A DNA stretch of 64,000 bases from an uncultured Lachnospiraceae bacterium (GTDB lineage Bacteria > Bacillota > Clostridia > Lachnospirales > Lachnospiraceae): assembly GCA_910584845.1 (NCBI GenBank), contig CAJUDH010000012.1, forward strand, positions 39,880-103,879. Reading direction: 5' to 3'. Shown piece after piece: positions 50,998 through 58,954 of the stretch. Every line of letters starts with the position of its first letter. Positions within the stretch are counted from its first letter, which is position 1. Made by a program: the position numbers and the translations under genes. The notes under the pieces are model-generated. The model had not been told where the DNA came from. It saw only the letters and a program-made list of their open reading frames with translations, and searched no databases.

Positions 50998-51975
50998 CTA
51001 CAAGCTTCGCTTCCACTCTTTCTTTGCCAACAGGTTCAAAAATAGCGCCGCAATAATCAAGAGCCCTTTAAATAGTTCCTGTGCTGCCGAGGGAATGGAT
51101 AAAAACACCAGCATATTATTGATAACCCCAATAAATATAACCCCCAGAAAAGTTCCGCACATGGAGCCTTTTCCACCGTTAATATCCGTACCGCCGATTA
51201 CCGAAGCAGCAATTGCATCCATCATAAGAGAATTTCCACCGCTCTCCTGCGTTACCAGAATGATCCGGGTCCCCATAATCAACGCAGAAATCCCCATACA
51301 TAACCCGGAAAACACATACACCAATATTTTGTATTTCACTACCGGAATACCAGACAAACCGGCATTCTTTTCATTGGACCCACAGGCATATACGCTGCTT
51401 CCGAACCTGGTATGGTTCAGGATCAAGGATCCGGCCCCAAATACCAGGAACATTACGATCACGGATATAGGAAATCCACCAATAGAAGATTTTCCAAAAA
51501 AGCTAAACACCGCATGTTTCAACTGTAGCTTTTTTCCTGCCGAAATGAGGTTGAGGATCCCCTGGGACAGGGACATGGTGGCAAGTGTCGTCACAAAGGG
51601 CACCACCTTGACTTTGGTGATTAAGACCCCGTTGCATAACCCCAGCAGCATGGTGGCGGCGATGCCGCTTACAATCGCCAAACCCGCGTTCCCGGTCTGC
51701 GTAAAGGTCAGCCCGATTACAATTGCCCCCAATGTCACCCCATACCCGGTAGATAAATCCATTCCGCCCGTAATCAGCACAAATGTCAGTCCGATTGCCA
51801 GAATGCCCATGTGGGAACTCTGCCTCAAAATTCCCATCAGATTCGATATGGTAAGAAAATTGCTGCTTAAACACTGCGAAACTATTGAGAACAGCACAAT
51901 CAAGCAAAAAAGAATCGTTAAGCTTTTGTCGGTATTTTTCATTCTGCCCATTTTTATCCCCGATATCCGATCCAT
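50998..51975 (-). CDS. Sugar ABC transporter permease (RbsC type), unfused
   Basis: A 325-residue permease with 8-10 helices and the family motifs VLITGGMDLSTGYGV and SVIGGTDINGGKGSMCGT. It is clearly different in sequence from the permease half of the fusion, so the operon encodes two permeases. That is the arrangement of LsrC/LsrD-like transporters, where two distinct permeases form the channel with one double-ATPase. The ATG is behind GAGAGGCAGG. It follows deoC by 39 bases. Confidence 0.92.
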   Translation of the reverse strand: MDRISGIKMGRMKNTDKSLTILFCLIVLFSIVSQCLSSNFLTISNLMGILRQSSHMGILAIGLTFVLITGGMDLSTGYGVTLGAIVIGLTFTQTGNAGLAIVSGIAATMLLGLCNGVLITKVKVVPFVTTLATMSLSQGILNLISAGKKLQLKHAVFSFFGKSSIGGFPISVIVMFLVFGAGSLILNHTRFGSSVYACGSNEKNAGLSGIPVVKYKILVYVFSGLCMGISALIMGTRIILVTQESGGNSLMMDAIAASVIGGTDINGGKGSMCGTFLGVIFIGVINNMLVFLSIPSAAQELFKGLLIIAALFLNLLAKKEWKRSL

Positions 51976-52014
51976 ATATCCTGCCTCTCAATCGTTTTGT
52001 GCAAAGCCAATTTG

Positions 52015-52665
52015 TTATTTTTCTGCCAGCATGGCTGCCGCCGAACTGGTTCCGATCCGGTCGCACCCTTCATTCAAAAACCATTCCAAATCATCCGCCG
52101 TCTTTACGCCGCCTGCCGCTTTCATCCTGACCTCCGGCCCGATGTGCTTCTTGAACAAAAGGATGTCTTCCCTTGTGGCGCCTCCGGTACCAAACCCTGT
52201 GGATGTTTTGATAAAATCGGCGCCTGCGTTGGTAACGGCCTTGCACATGGCAACCTTTTCTTCCTCATTGAGGTAGCAGGTCTCGATAATCACTTTCAGG
52301 ATTTTATCCCCCACTGCCTCTTTGATCGTCCGGATCTCGTCTTCCACCTTCTGGTAATCGCCGTTTTTCACGTCGGAAATGTTAACCACCATGTCGACTT
52401 CTGACGCCCCGTCCTCAAGCGCCTTTTTGGCTTCAGCCACCTTGGCTTCCGTCACGCTGTAGCCCAGAGGGAATCCGATTACGGTACAGATATTGATTTG
52501 ATCCCCATAAGCTTCCTTTACCCGGGCGATATAATTCGGAGGGATGCATACGGACGCCGTATGGTATAAGGCTGCCTCGTCACATAATGTTTTAATCATA
52601 TCCCAAGTAGCAAAGGCTTTCAGCTGTGTGTGGTCAATGTGGCTAAAGATTTCTTCTTTTTTCAT
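52015..52665 (-). CDS. deoC: Deoxyribose-phosphate aldolase
   Basis: A 216-residue class I aldolase that cleaves 2-deoxyribose 5-phosphate to acetaldehyde and glyceraldehyde 3-phosphate. The Schiff-base lysine is K153 in ADFIKTSTGFG, with K182 in VRMKAAGGV and D91 in VDMVVN as partners. The start is the ATG of MKKEEIFSH, behind AAGGAGG; an upstream frame to 52728 crosses the promoter and is rejected. It is the first gene of the operon, directly behind the DeoR-type operators. Deoxynucleoside catabolism would need other deo genes (deoB, pupG or deoD), which are not here, so the enzyme may act on another 2-deoxy sugar phosphate. Confidence 0.92.
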   Translation of the reverse strand: MKKEEIFSHIDHTQLKAFATWDMIKTLCDEAALYHTASVCIPPNYIARVKEAYGDQINICTVIGFPLGYSVTEAKVAEAKKALEDGASEVDMVVNISDVKNGDYQKVEDEIRTIKEAVGDKILKVIIETCYLNEEEKVAMCKAVTNAGADFIKTSTGFGTGGATREDILLFKKHIGPEVRMKAAGGVKTADDLEWFLNEGCDRIGTSSAAAMLAEK

Positions 52666-52685
52666 TTTGTTGGCCTCCTTAATAA

Positions 52686-52746
52686 TTTTAACAACTTTAT
52701 GTTGTAATTCTACCCCTTTTTGTTGCATATGTCAACGGTTTTAACA
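52686..52746 (-). promoter_or_regulatory. deoC operon promoter flanked by DeoR-type operators
   Basis: On the minus strand the promoter is TTGACA (52735-52730) and TAGAAT (52712-52707) with a 17-base spacer. TGTTAAAA occurs just upstream of the -35 box (52746-52739) and again between the -10 box and the ribosome binding site (52693-52686). The same octamer, inverted, stands before the divergent deoR-type gene. Two copies bracketing the promoter fit repression by DNA looping or blocking. Confidence 0.85.
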
Positions 52747-52812
52747 TTTTTTCCTCATTTTTTGTCACATTTTCATTCATTTTATGTTATAATATCAACA
52801 TTTAGATAAATC

Positions 52813-52874
52813 TTTTGTTAATATCCCAGATTTTAACAGATTTCCTTGTGTTCTCCGCCTCTTTATACTATAAT
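52813..52874 (+). promoter_or_regulatory. Promoter of the DeoR-family gene with operator copy
   Basis: TTGTGT (52846-52851) and TATAAT (52869-52874) are 17 bases apart. TTTTAACA lies eight bases upstream of the -35 box (52831-52838), and a related inverted copy TTTTGTTAA is at 52813-52821, so the regulator gene is probably under its own control. Confidence 0.8.
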
Positions 52875-52927
52875 GGATGGGAACCGAAATACGTTTGAAA
52901 ACAAATACGCACAGGGCAGGTGAAAAT

Positions 52928-53704
52928 ATGTCAAAAAGAGAGGAACGTGAAAACCAGATACTGTCTATATTGTCAGAAAAGAATGGGGTACCCATAAGGA
53001 AATTATCCAAAATGCTGGAAGTATCTGAAATGACCATCCGCCGTGACCTTGCCGAATTGCAGTCCAAAGATTATATTTCCGTGATCCAGGGGGTCGCCAT
53101 CATGAACCGGAACCAGGACGGCTCTTCCATCCAGAAAATATACACTTTGGAATCCGAAAGGGAACTGATGAAGGAGAAAAAACGGCTGATCGGGCTGGCC
53201 GCCGCCGCAATGATTGACGAAAACGATACCATTATTATTGATACCGGCACCACTACCGAATTGCTGGCGCAGAACCTGCCGCATTTTCCTGTTACCATTG
53301 TATGTTATAATCTGAACACATTATCATTTATTAAAGACCACAATTTTAACAGCCTTATTTTCGCAGGCGGCTATTACCATGAAAATACGCAGATGTTCGA
53401 AAGCCCGGAAAGCGTTGCCCTGATTTCCCGCACATGCGCCAATAAATTCTTCTGTTCCGCTGCCGGGATCAGCTCCAAGGGCGCTGTTACCTGCATTGAC
53501 CAGTATGAAATCGCAACAAAACAAGCAGCAATTCGTTCTGCTCTTACCAAAATTTTGTTAATAGATTCCTCAAAATTTGGTAAGATCCGTCCTTCTTTGT
53601 TTGCAAATATATCTGATTTTGATACGATAATAACAGATTCCGAAATCCCACGCAATTGGATTGATTTTTTGGAAAGTTCAGGGATTTCTTTGAAAATCGT
53701 TTAA
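52928..53704 (+). CDS. DeoR-family transcriptional regulator
   Basis: A 258-residue DeoR regulator: N-terminal helix-turn-helix (residues about 5-57) with GVPIRKLSKMLEVSEMTIRR, then a sugar-phosphate-sensing domain with IDTGTTTELLAQNLP and FGKIRPSLFANISDFDTIIT. The start is the ATG of MSKREERENQ, behind AGGTGAAAAT; the frame upstream (to 52877) is not preceded by a ribosome binding site. It is divergent from the deoC operon and most likely represses it, releasing DNA when a phosphorylated sugar binds. Operator-like TTTTAACA copies support this. Confidence 0.93.
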   Translation: MSKREERENQILSILSEKNGVPIRKLSKMLEVSEMTIRRDLAELQSKDYISVIQGVAIMNRNQDGSSIQKIYTLESERELMKEKKRLIGLAAAAMIDENDTIIIDTGTTTELLAQNLPHFPVTIVCYNLNTLSFIKDHNFNSLIFAGGYYHENTQMFESPESVALISRTCANKFFCSAAGISSKGAVTCIDQYEIATKQAAIRSALTKILLIDSSKFGKIRPSLFANISDFDTIITDSEIPRNWIDFLESSGISLKIV

Positions 53705-53764
53705 AGGCAGGTACGGCACAGGTTTATGGCATACCATGCCCAAAAGGCATATACCTGATATAAA

Positions 53765-53797
53765 CAGGCTGCCGGGAGCTCCCCGGCAGCCTGTTTT
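53765..53797. terminator. Bidirectional terminator between deoR-type gene and second ABC operon
   Basis: CAGGCTGCCGGG at 53765-53776 pairs perfectly with 53782-53793. TTTTGTG follows on the plus strand, and TTTATAT follows on the minus strand, so it can end both converging transcripts. Confidence 0.9.
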
Positions 53798-53802
53798 GTG
53801 CC

Positions 53803-55230
53803 TTATTTCAACAAATCTTCCACATCCTTCTGGGCCTTCTCACATGCTTCCTGTGCCGTCATCTCTCCTGCCTGTGCCCGGGATGCATAGCTGCCCATAA
53901 TATCCAGCATCTGGTTAATCTGCTCGTGGGGCGGCGTCCACTGGAGCCCCCGCTCCACAAGGCCGTTCGCCTTCTCAAGGGCGGCCAGCTGAGCCGGGTA
54001 GGACGGGTTTTCCTTGACCAGCCCTTCGTTTTCATAAACGGAATACCGGGTAGCGGCCCCTCCGTTTTTGACATAGTCCAGGCTCTTTTCACGGCTGGTC
54101 ATATACATCATGAAAGCCCAGGCCGCGTCCGGGTTCTTTGCGCCCTTCGGAATGGAAATATTCCAGTCTGCCAACGCGGCAGATTCCCCTGCCGGCCCGT
54201 CCGGCGGCGCTGCAAATGCAACTTTATCATAAATTTTCGACTGCTGGGGGTCGGTAATGGCGCCGGCAATGGCCGTAGCGTCCAGCCACATGGCAGTCTT
54301 CCCCGCCATAAAGGCGCCCAATGCCTCTTCATGGGTGTAGGTAGACACATCCGGAGGCGCACAGGCCAGCATATCCAGATACCATTCCAGGGATTCCACC
54401 ACGCCCGGGTCATTGATCTTTGGTTCTAACGTTTTTTGGTCCATCATCCCGTCGCAGAAGGCGTACATGGTGGTCAGCCAGCCGGACGCAAAATGGATCC
54501 CCCTCTGCCCCCTTAAAGCAACCCCGTAAAGCCCGTCTTCTTTTCCGTTGAAAAACTGCGCCAGTTCCAAAAATTCCTCCATGGTTTTGGGCGGCTCTTT
54601 CCCGTACTGTTCAAACAAGTCCGTCCGGTAGCCCAGGAAACGGGTCTCGCCTGCAATAGGGATCCCGATGGTCTGCCCCTGGTACCTGCCCAGGTCGCAG
54701 TAAGCCGGGATCAAATCCTCCTTGTCATACCAGTCCGGTGTTTTCTGTGGGTCTTCCAGATAAGAATCCAGCGGTGCAACCACGCCCTTTGCCCCATATT
54801 CCGCGTTCCAAAAGCTGTCAACCATAAATACGTCATAGCTATGGGCCCCCTGGAAGTCTAAAAGCTGTTTGTTTTTCAGGTAAGTCTGTTCCACTACGTC
54901 CCATTCCACCTGGATCCCGGTTAAATCCGTAAAATCCGCCGCCATGGCCTGAAACGCCTCTGTGGATGGGTGGGAAGCCATGGAAACCACTATTTTCGTC
55001 CCGTCAAGCTGGCTTTTTACCTGATTCCCCCATCCTTCCAGGTCCAAGGCCCCGTTTTCCTGGGCCGGGCCTTGGTCCTTTTCCTCTTCCCCCTTTGCCT
55101 CTTCTACTGCAGGCGCGTTAGTGGTAGGCGCCTCTGTGGAAGGTGGCGGGGTGCTCCCCCCGGAACTGCAAGCCGTCACGGAAAGTGCCAACATCCATGC
55201 CAATGCCCCGGCATACCATTTTCGCTTCAT
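53803..55230 (-). CDS. Sugar ABC transporter substrate-binding lipoprotein (family 1, MalE/UgpB-like)
   Basis: A 475-residue lipoprotein. The signal peptide ends in the lipobox VTAC (C21), followed by a long Pro/Thr/Glu-rich linker. The binding domain is of the family-1 type: IVVSMASHPSTEAFQAMAAD, a QVEWDVVEQTYLKNKQLLD-type strand, and MTSREKSLDYVKNGGAATRY near the C-terminus. It is the last gene of a minus-strand operon led by the ROK regulator. Its ligand is unknown; the nearby isomerase and Gfo/Idh oxidoreductase suggest a rare sugar or inositol-like compound. Confidence 0.92.
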   Translation of the reverse strand: MKRKWYAGALAWMLALSVTACSSGGSTPPPSTEAPTTNAPAVEEAKGEEEKDQGPAQENGALDLEGWGNQVKSQLDGTKIVVSMASHPSTEAFQAMAADFTDLTGIQVEWDVVEQTYLKNKQLLDFQGAHSYDVFMVDSFWNAEYGAKGVVAPLDSYLEDPQKTPDWYDKEDLIPAYCDLGRYQGQTIGIPIAGETRFLGYRTDLFEQYGKEPPKTMEEFLELAQFFNGKEDGLYGVALRGQRGIHFASGWLTTMYAFCDGMMDQKTLEPKINDPGVVESLEWYLDMLACAPPDVSTYTHEEALGAFMAGKTAMWLDATAIAGAITDPQQSKIYDKVAFAAPPDGPAGESAALADWNISIPKGAKNPDAAWAFMMYMTSREKSLDYVKNGGAATRYSVYENEGLVKENPSYPAQLAALEKANGLVERGLQWTPPHEQINQMLDIMGSYASRAQAGEMTAQEACEKAQKDVEDLLK

Positions 55231-55261
55231 AATCTTAGCCTCCTTTAAATTTAATTTTATG

Positions 55262-56092
55262 TTAACCTTTTACCGCACCAAACGTAAGCCCACGTATCAT
55301 GTATTTCTGGACCGCGATCCCAAAGACAATAGCAGGAAGGCTGGACAATACGCCGGTTGCCGCCATCTCCCCCCACTTGGTGCCGGATACGGATAAAAAC
55401 AGCATTACCGATGTGGGGACGGTTTTGGCCCTTATGCTGGTCAAAAAATTGGCAAATACAAATTCATTCCAGGAATTAATCAGGCAAAATATGGCCGTGG
55501 CCGTCAATCCGGGAAGGGACAAAGGCAGGATCAGCTCCTTAAACACCTGAAACCCACTGCACCCGTCAATCTTTCCTGCATCCTCAATTTCCATAGGGAT
55601 ATCTTCGAAAAACCCCCTCATCATCAATATGGTAAAAGGGATGTTAAACAGCAAGTAACAGATAATTAAAATAACCCTTGTATCCAAAAGCCCGGCCGCC
55701 ATAGCCATAAGGAAATAAGGGATCACAACGGCCATAGCCGGGAGCATCCGCTGGCTTAATACCATGAACGCCATGTCCTCCCTCCTTTTCCAGCGGTACC
55801 TGGCAAACCCATAGGCCGCAAGGGAGCCAATCGCCAGGGAAACCGCCGTAGATACTACCGATACGGCCATACTGTTTACAAAATAGTCCAAGATATGGGC
55901 ATTCTTAATAATATTGGAATAGTTTTGCAAAGTCGGGACAAAAATCCACTTCCCCGGCTCAAAAATATCTACCCGGGGCTTCAGGCTGATTAGGACCATC
56001 CACAAATAGGGCGCGATAAAAAACAGGCAGACTACCGTAAACACCAAACCCCTGGCCACTCCCCCTATGGCCTGCTTTTGTCTTTTGCTCAT
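55262..56092 (-). CDS. Sugar ABC transporter permease (MalG type)
   Basis: A 276-residue inner membrane permease with six helices and the EAA loop EDIPMEIEDAGKIDGCSGFQ followed by IFCLINSWNEFVFANFL, the usual MalG-type layout. Its ATG overlaps the upstream permease stop by four bases (ATGA), behind AAAGGAGGG. It forms a heterodimer with the MalF-type protein. No ATPase gene is in this operon, so the pair must share a general ATPase (MsmX-like) encoded elsewhere. Confidence 0.93.
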   Translation of the reverse strand: MSKRQKQAIGGVARGLVFTVVCLFFIAPYLWMVLISLKPRVDIFEPGKWIFVPTLQNYSNIIKNAHILDYFVNSMAVSVVSTAVSLAIGSLAAYGFARYRWKRREDMAFMVLSQRMLPAMAVVIPYFLMAMAAGLLDTRVILIICYLLFNIPFTILMMRGFFEDIPMEIEDAGKIDGCSGFQVFKELILPLSLPGLTATAIFCLINSWNEFVFANFLTSIRAKTVPTSVMLFLSVSGTKWGEMAATGVLSSLPAIVFGIAVQKYMIRGLTFGAVKG

Positions 56093-56976
56093 GTATTTTC
56101 CCTCCTTTGATAGTGAATCAGCGTTTTGCTGATCAGGGTTGAAATCACCATCAAAATAATGGCATTGGCAGCCGCCCTCCCAATCAGCCCATTTTGCGCA
56201 TTGGCCAGCCGGTAGATATGAAGGCTTAAAAATTCCGTAGAATTGCCCGGCCCCCCCTGGGTCAATACAAAGGGCATATCATAAATTTTCAGGGAATCCA
56301 TCGTCCGGAATATGACCGTCAGGAAAATCAGGGGGCGAAGGGACGGCAAAGTAATATAGCGGAAAAGCTGAAACGCGTTCCCCCCGTCTATCCTGGCTGC
56401 CTCGTACTGATCCGTAGGAAGGGAGCAGAGCCCTGCATAGCTGATGAGCGCTACAAAGGGCGTCCATTGCCATACGTCGGCCAGGACTACGGAAGTAAAA
56501 GCCATATCCGCGTCCAGCCAGGCCACTTTGCCCAAGCCTGCCAAGCCCAAAAAATGGTTGATAATGCCATATTCGGAATTCAACATCAATTTCCATATGT
56601 TCCCGGCAATACTGGGCGTCATGACAATGGGGATAATCAGGATTGCAAATACCAGGGGCTTTAGCTTAAATTCGGAATCACACAAAAGCTTCCCGATCAT
56701 AAACCCGAAAACCATCTCAATGGCAGTGGTTACCACCATAAAGAAAAGGCTGATATATACGGCGTTCCAGAAATCCGGGTCGTTCCCTGAGAACAACCGG
56801 ATGTAATTCTCCAGCCCTACAAACCGGACCCGGCTTAAATCCCACCCCAACTGATAATTGGTCACACTGATTAGATATAAAAACACCGTCGGGAAAATGG
56901 TAAGCACCGTCATAATCGTCATGGCAGGGGCTATATAAGGTAAATAGGGCTTTTTCTTCCAATAACGTTTCAGCAT
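56089..56976 (-). CDS. Sugar ABC transporter permease (MalF/UgpA type)
   Basis: A 295-residue permease with six helices. The EAA motif reads LPTDQYEAARIDGGNAFQLF, followed by the GGPGNSTEFLSLHIYR segment typical of MalF/UgpA proteins. The start lies behind GAGGGAGGG. It is coupled to the MalG-type gene by a four-base overlap and follows the Gfo/Idh/MocA gene by 16 bases. Confidence 0.93.
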   Translation of the reverse strand: MLKRYWKKKPYLPYIAPAMTIMTVLTIFPTVFLYLISVTNYQLGWDLSRVRFVGLENYIRLFSGNDPDFWNAVYISLFFMVVTTAIEMVFGFMIGKLLCDSEFKLKPLVFAILIIPIVMTPSIAGNIWKLMLNSEYGIINHFLGLAGLGKVAWLDADMAFTSVVLADVWQWTPFVALISYAGLCSLPTDQYEAARIDGGNAFQLFRYITLPSLRPLIFLTVIFRTMDSLKIYDMPFVLTQGGPGNSTEFLSLHIYRLANAQNGLIGRAAANAIILMVISTLISKTLIHYQRRENT

Positions 56977-56992
56977 GTCTGCCCTCCCTCTT

Positions 56993-57982
56993 TCAATGCT
57001 TGGCTGCTTCCGGCCCTATGGGCAGGACCTGTTTCGACCTCCAGGCCTGGTCCGCCGACCACAAAACCTCCATGGTCCCCTCTACCGAGAAAAGATCGGA
57101 ATGCTCCGGATAACTATGGTTTTCCACGCAATCAACAAAATATTCCAATTCCTTTTCATACCCGTCTTCCGCCGGAAGGCCGACCTGTTCTTTTTTGTCC
57201 CCTTTGACCAGTTCCAGCACTTCCCCGCCCTGGTACACGATCATTCCCTGGTCTCCGGTAATCTCCAGCACGGTTTCCATCTCCCCGCCATGAAAACCTT
57301 CCGGCATCCCCCAGGAGCCCACCACACTGGCGCAGCACCCCTCATAAGACAATGTAAGGATCCCGTGGAGGGTAATGCCGTCCTTTTCCACAATTTCACA
57401 GGCCGCCGTACGGGGGCGCCCCAGAACCCAGCAGAGGAAATCCACATCATGGATGCACAGGTCCATCAAAAGGCCGCCGCTCCTTTGGCTGTCCATCAGC
57501 CAATTGCCCTTCGACCATCCGGGCATCTTCTGGCGCCGGAAACAATGGATCATCCGGGGCTTCCCGACTGCCCCCTCATCCAAGAGCTCCTTGGCTTTTA
57601 CATAGCCGTTCCAAAAGCGCAGCACCTGGCCAACCATGACAAATCCTTGGCCATCCTTTGCCACCGCTTTCAGGCATTGGTATTCTTCCCGGTCCAGGCA
57701 TACGGGCTTCTCGCAAAAGATGGCCCCGCACAGCTTGAGCGCCTGGGTAATGGCCTCCCGGTGCAGATAAGTGGGAAGGCAGATGTCAATGGCGTCTATG
57801 CCCCCCTTTTCCAGCCCTGTTATGGATTCCATGGCTATGCAGCCGAAATCACGTGCAAATGCCTGGGCCTTTTCCCTGTCACTCTCTATAACATACTTGA
57901 TTTCCACCCTGCCATCCATTTTTCTGTAGGCATCCCCATGGGCCTGGCCCATTTTTCCTGCGCCCCAAATGGCTATCCTCAT
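56993..57982 (-). CDS. Gfo/Idh/MocA-family oxidoreductase
   Basis: A 329-residue NAD(P)-dependent sugar or inositol oxidoreductase. The Rossmann motif is IAIWGAGKMGQAHGDAYRK at the N-terminus; EKPVCLD carries the conserved lysine of the EKP motif, and DLCIHDVDFLCWVLG holds the catalytic D-x-x-x-H region. The ATG follows GGCGGGAGG. The substrate is unknown; the operon pairs it with a TIM-barrel isomerase, a common team for oxidising and isomerising rare sugars or inositols. Confidence 0.92.
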   Translation of the reverse strand: MRIAIWGAGKMGQAHGDAYRKMDGRVEIKYVIESDREKAQAFARDFGCIAMESITGLEKGGIDAIDICLPTYLHREAITQALKLCGAIFCEKPVCLDREEYQCLKAVAKDGQGFVMVGQVLRFWNGYVKAKELLDEGAVGKPRMIHCFRRQKMPGWSKGNWLMDSQRSGGLLMDLCIHDVDFLCWVLGRPRTAACEIVEKDGITLHGILTLSYEGCCASVVGSWGMPEGFHGGEMETVLEITGDQGMIVYQGGEVLELVKGDKKEQVGLPAEDGYEKELEYFVDCVENHSYPEHSDLFSVEGTMEVLWSADQAWRSKQVLPIGPEAAKH

Positions 57983-58118
57983 ACATACCTCCCGCCTTTC
58001 GTCGTAACTTTCCCTGGCTATGCGCCGCTTGGCCCTATGCCAAACCCTTCGCCTATGCTGCCAGGAAAGACATTAAGCTTTTTATAAGGCCCCCTATGCC
58101 AAAGCCTCCCGCCCTGTG
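57983..58118. other. Short gap inside the ROK-led operon
   Basis: No gene in 136 bases. No clear promoter or terminator was recognised, so read-through from the epimerase gene to the oxidoreductase gene is likely. Confidence 0.4.
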
Positions 58119-58940
58119 CTACAAAAGCTTTTCTAAATATTCCTTGCCTTCCCGGATCTCCTGCTGCTGCTTTTTGTCCCCTGCTTCAATCTCATACTCG
58201 ACGGAAATGGGGCCTTCGTAATTTAACCCTTTTAACTTGCCTATCAGGCGCGGGAAATCCACCTGCCCTTTCCCAATAGGAAATTCTTTCCCCAGCTCAT
58301 ATCCGTTTACCGGGTAGCTTCCGTCTTTGGCATGGACGCTCCTCACATAGGGCCCCAGGATTGCCAGGCCGTCAATGGGGTTGGCATTTCCGTACATCAT
58401 CAAGTTGGCCGGGTCATAATTAACAAACAAATTATCTGCCCCCACATCGTCAATCAGCCTTTTCAGCACAACCGGGGGCTCCTGCCCTGTCTCCATAAGG
58501 AAGTTCTGCCCATGGCTTTTAAGGTTTGACGTGATATACTTTAACGTGCTGACTACCCCTGTGTATTTCTCATCCCTGCAGTTTAACGGCACAAAACCCA
58601 GGTGCGTAATCACATCCTTTACCCCTAACACCCTGGCATAGGCGGCGCCGTCCAGGAGGTTGGAAGTCCTGCTGGCCCTGTATTCCGGCGGGACAATCCC
58701 CAAAACGGACGGCCCCTCTGCAAAATCCCACCGGATGGGCCCATGCCACCCGCACCACAAACCGGTAATCTCCATTTCAAAAGAATCTGCCAGGGCCTTA
58801 ACCGATTTTGCATGGCTTTCTGTTAAATACTCCATATTCCAAAGCTGAAGCTGGCAATTAGAAAACCCTACCTCCTTGGCCCATCCTAAAGTTTCTTTTA
58901 AATTCCCGTCAATCACTGCCGCAATCCCCAATGGCCTCAT
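58119..58940 (-). CDS. Sugar phosphate isomerase/epimerase (xylose-isomerase-like TIM barrel)
   Basis: A 273-residue AP-endonuclease-2/IolE-like TIM barrel. Metal-binding positions are visible in DVITHLGFVP (His), LMETGQEPP (Glu), LFVNYDPANLMMYG (Asp), VRSVHAKDG (His-x-Lys-Asp) and ISVEYEIEAGD (Glu). Members interconvert keto-sugars or inosose-type compounds. The ATG follows AAAAGGAGGG, 14 bases after the ROK gene. With the Gfo/Idh/MocA enzyme it probably forms an oxidation-isomerisation route for the imported sugar. Confidence 0.9.
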   Translation of the reverse strand: MRPLGIAAVIDGNLKETLGWAKEVGFSNCQLQLWNMEYLTESHAKSVKALADSFEMEITGLWCGWHGPIRWDFAEGPSVLGIVPPEYRASRTSNLLDGAAYARVLGVKDVITHLGFVPLNCRDEKYTGVVSTLKYITSNLKSHGQNFLMETGQEPPVVLKRLIDDVGADNLFVNYDPANLMMYGNANPIDGLAILGPYVRSVHAKDGSYPVNGYELGKEFPIGKGQVDFPRLIGKLKGLNYEGPISVEYEIEAGDKKQQQEIREGKEYLEKLL

Positions 58941-58954
58941 TCCAATCCCTCCTT

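Noticed and set aside
44894..52665. The importer, kinase and DeoC-type aldolase resemble an Lsr (AI-2) uptake operon.
   Set aside because: The kinase is of the xylulokinase type, the aldolase has true DeoC motifs rather than LsrF ones, and LsrG and LsrR are missing. The likeness is limited to transporter layout.
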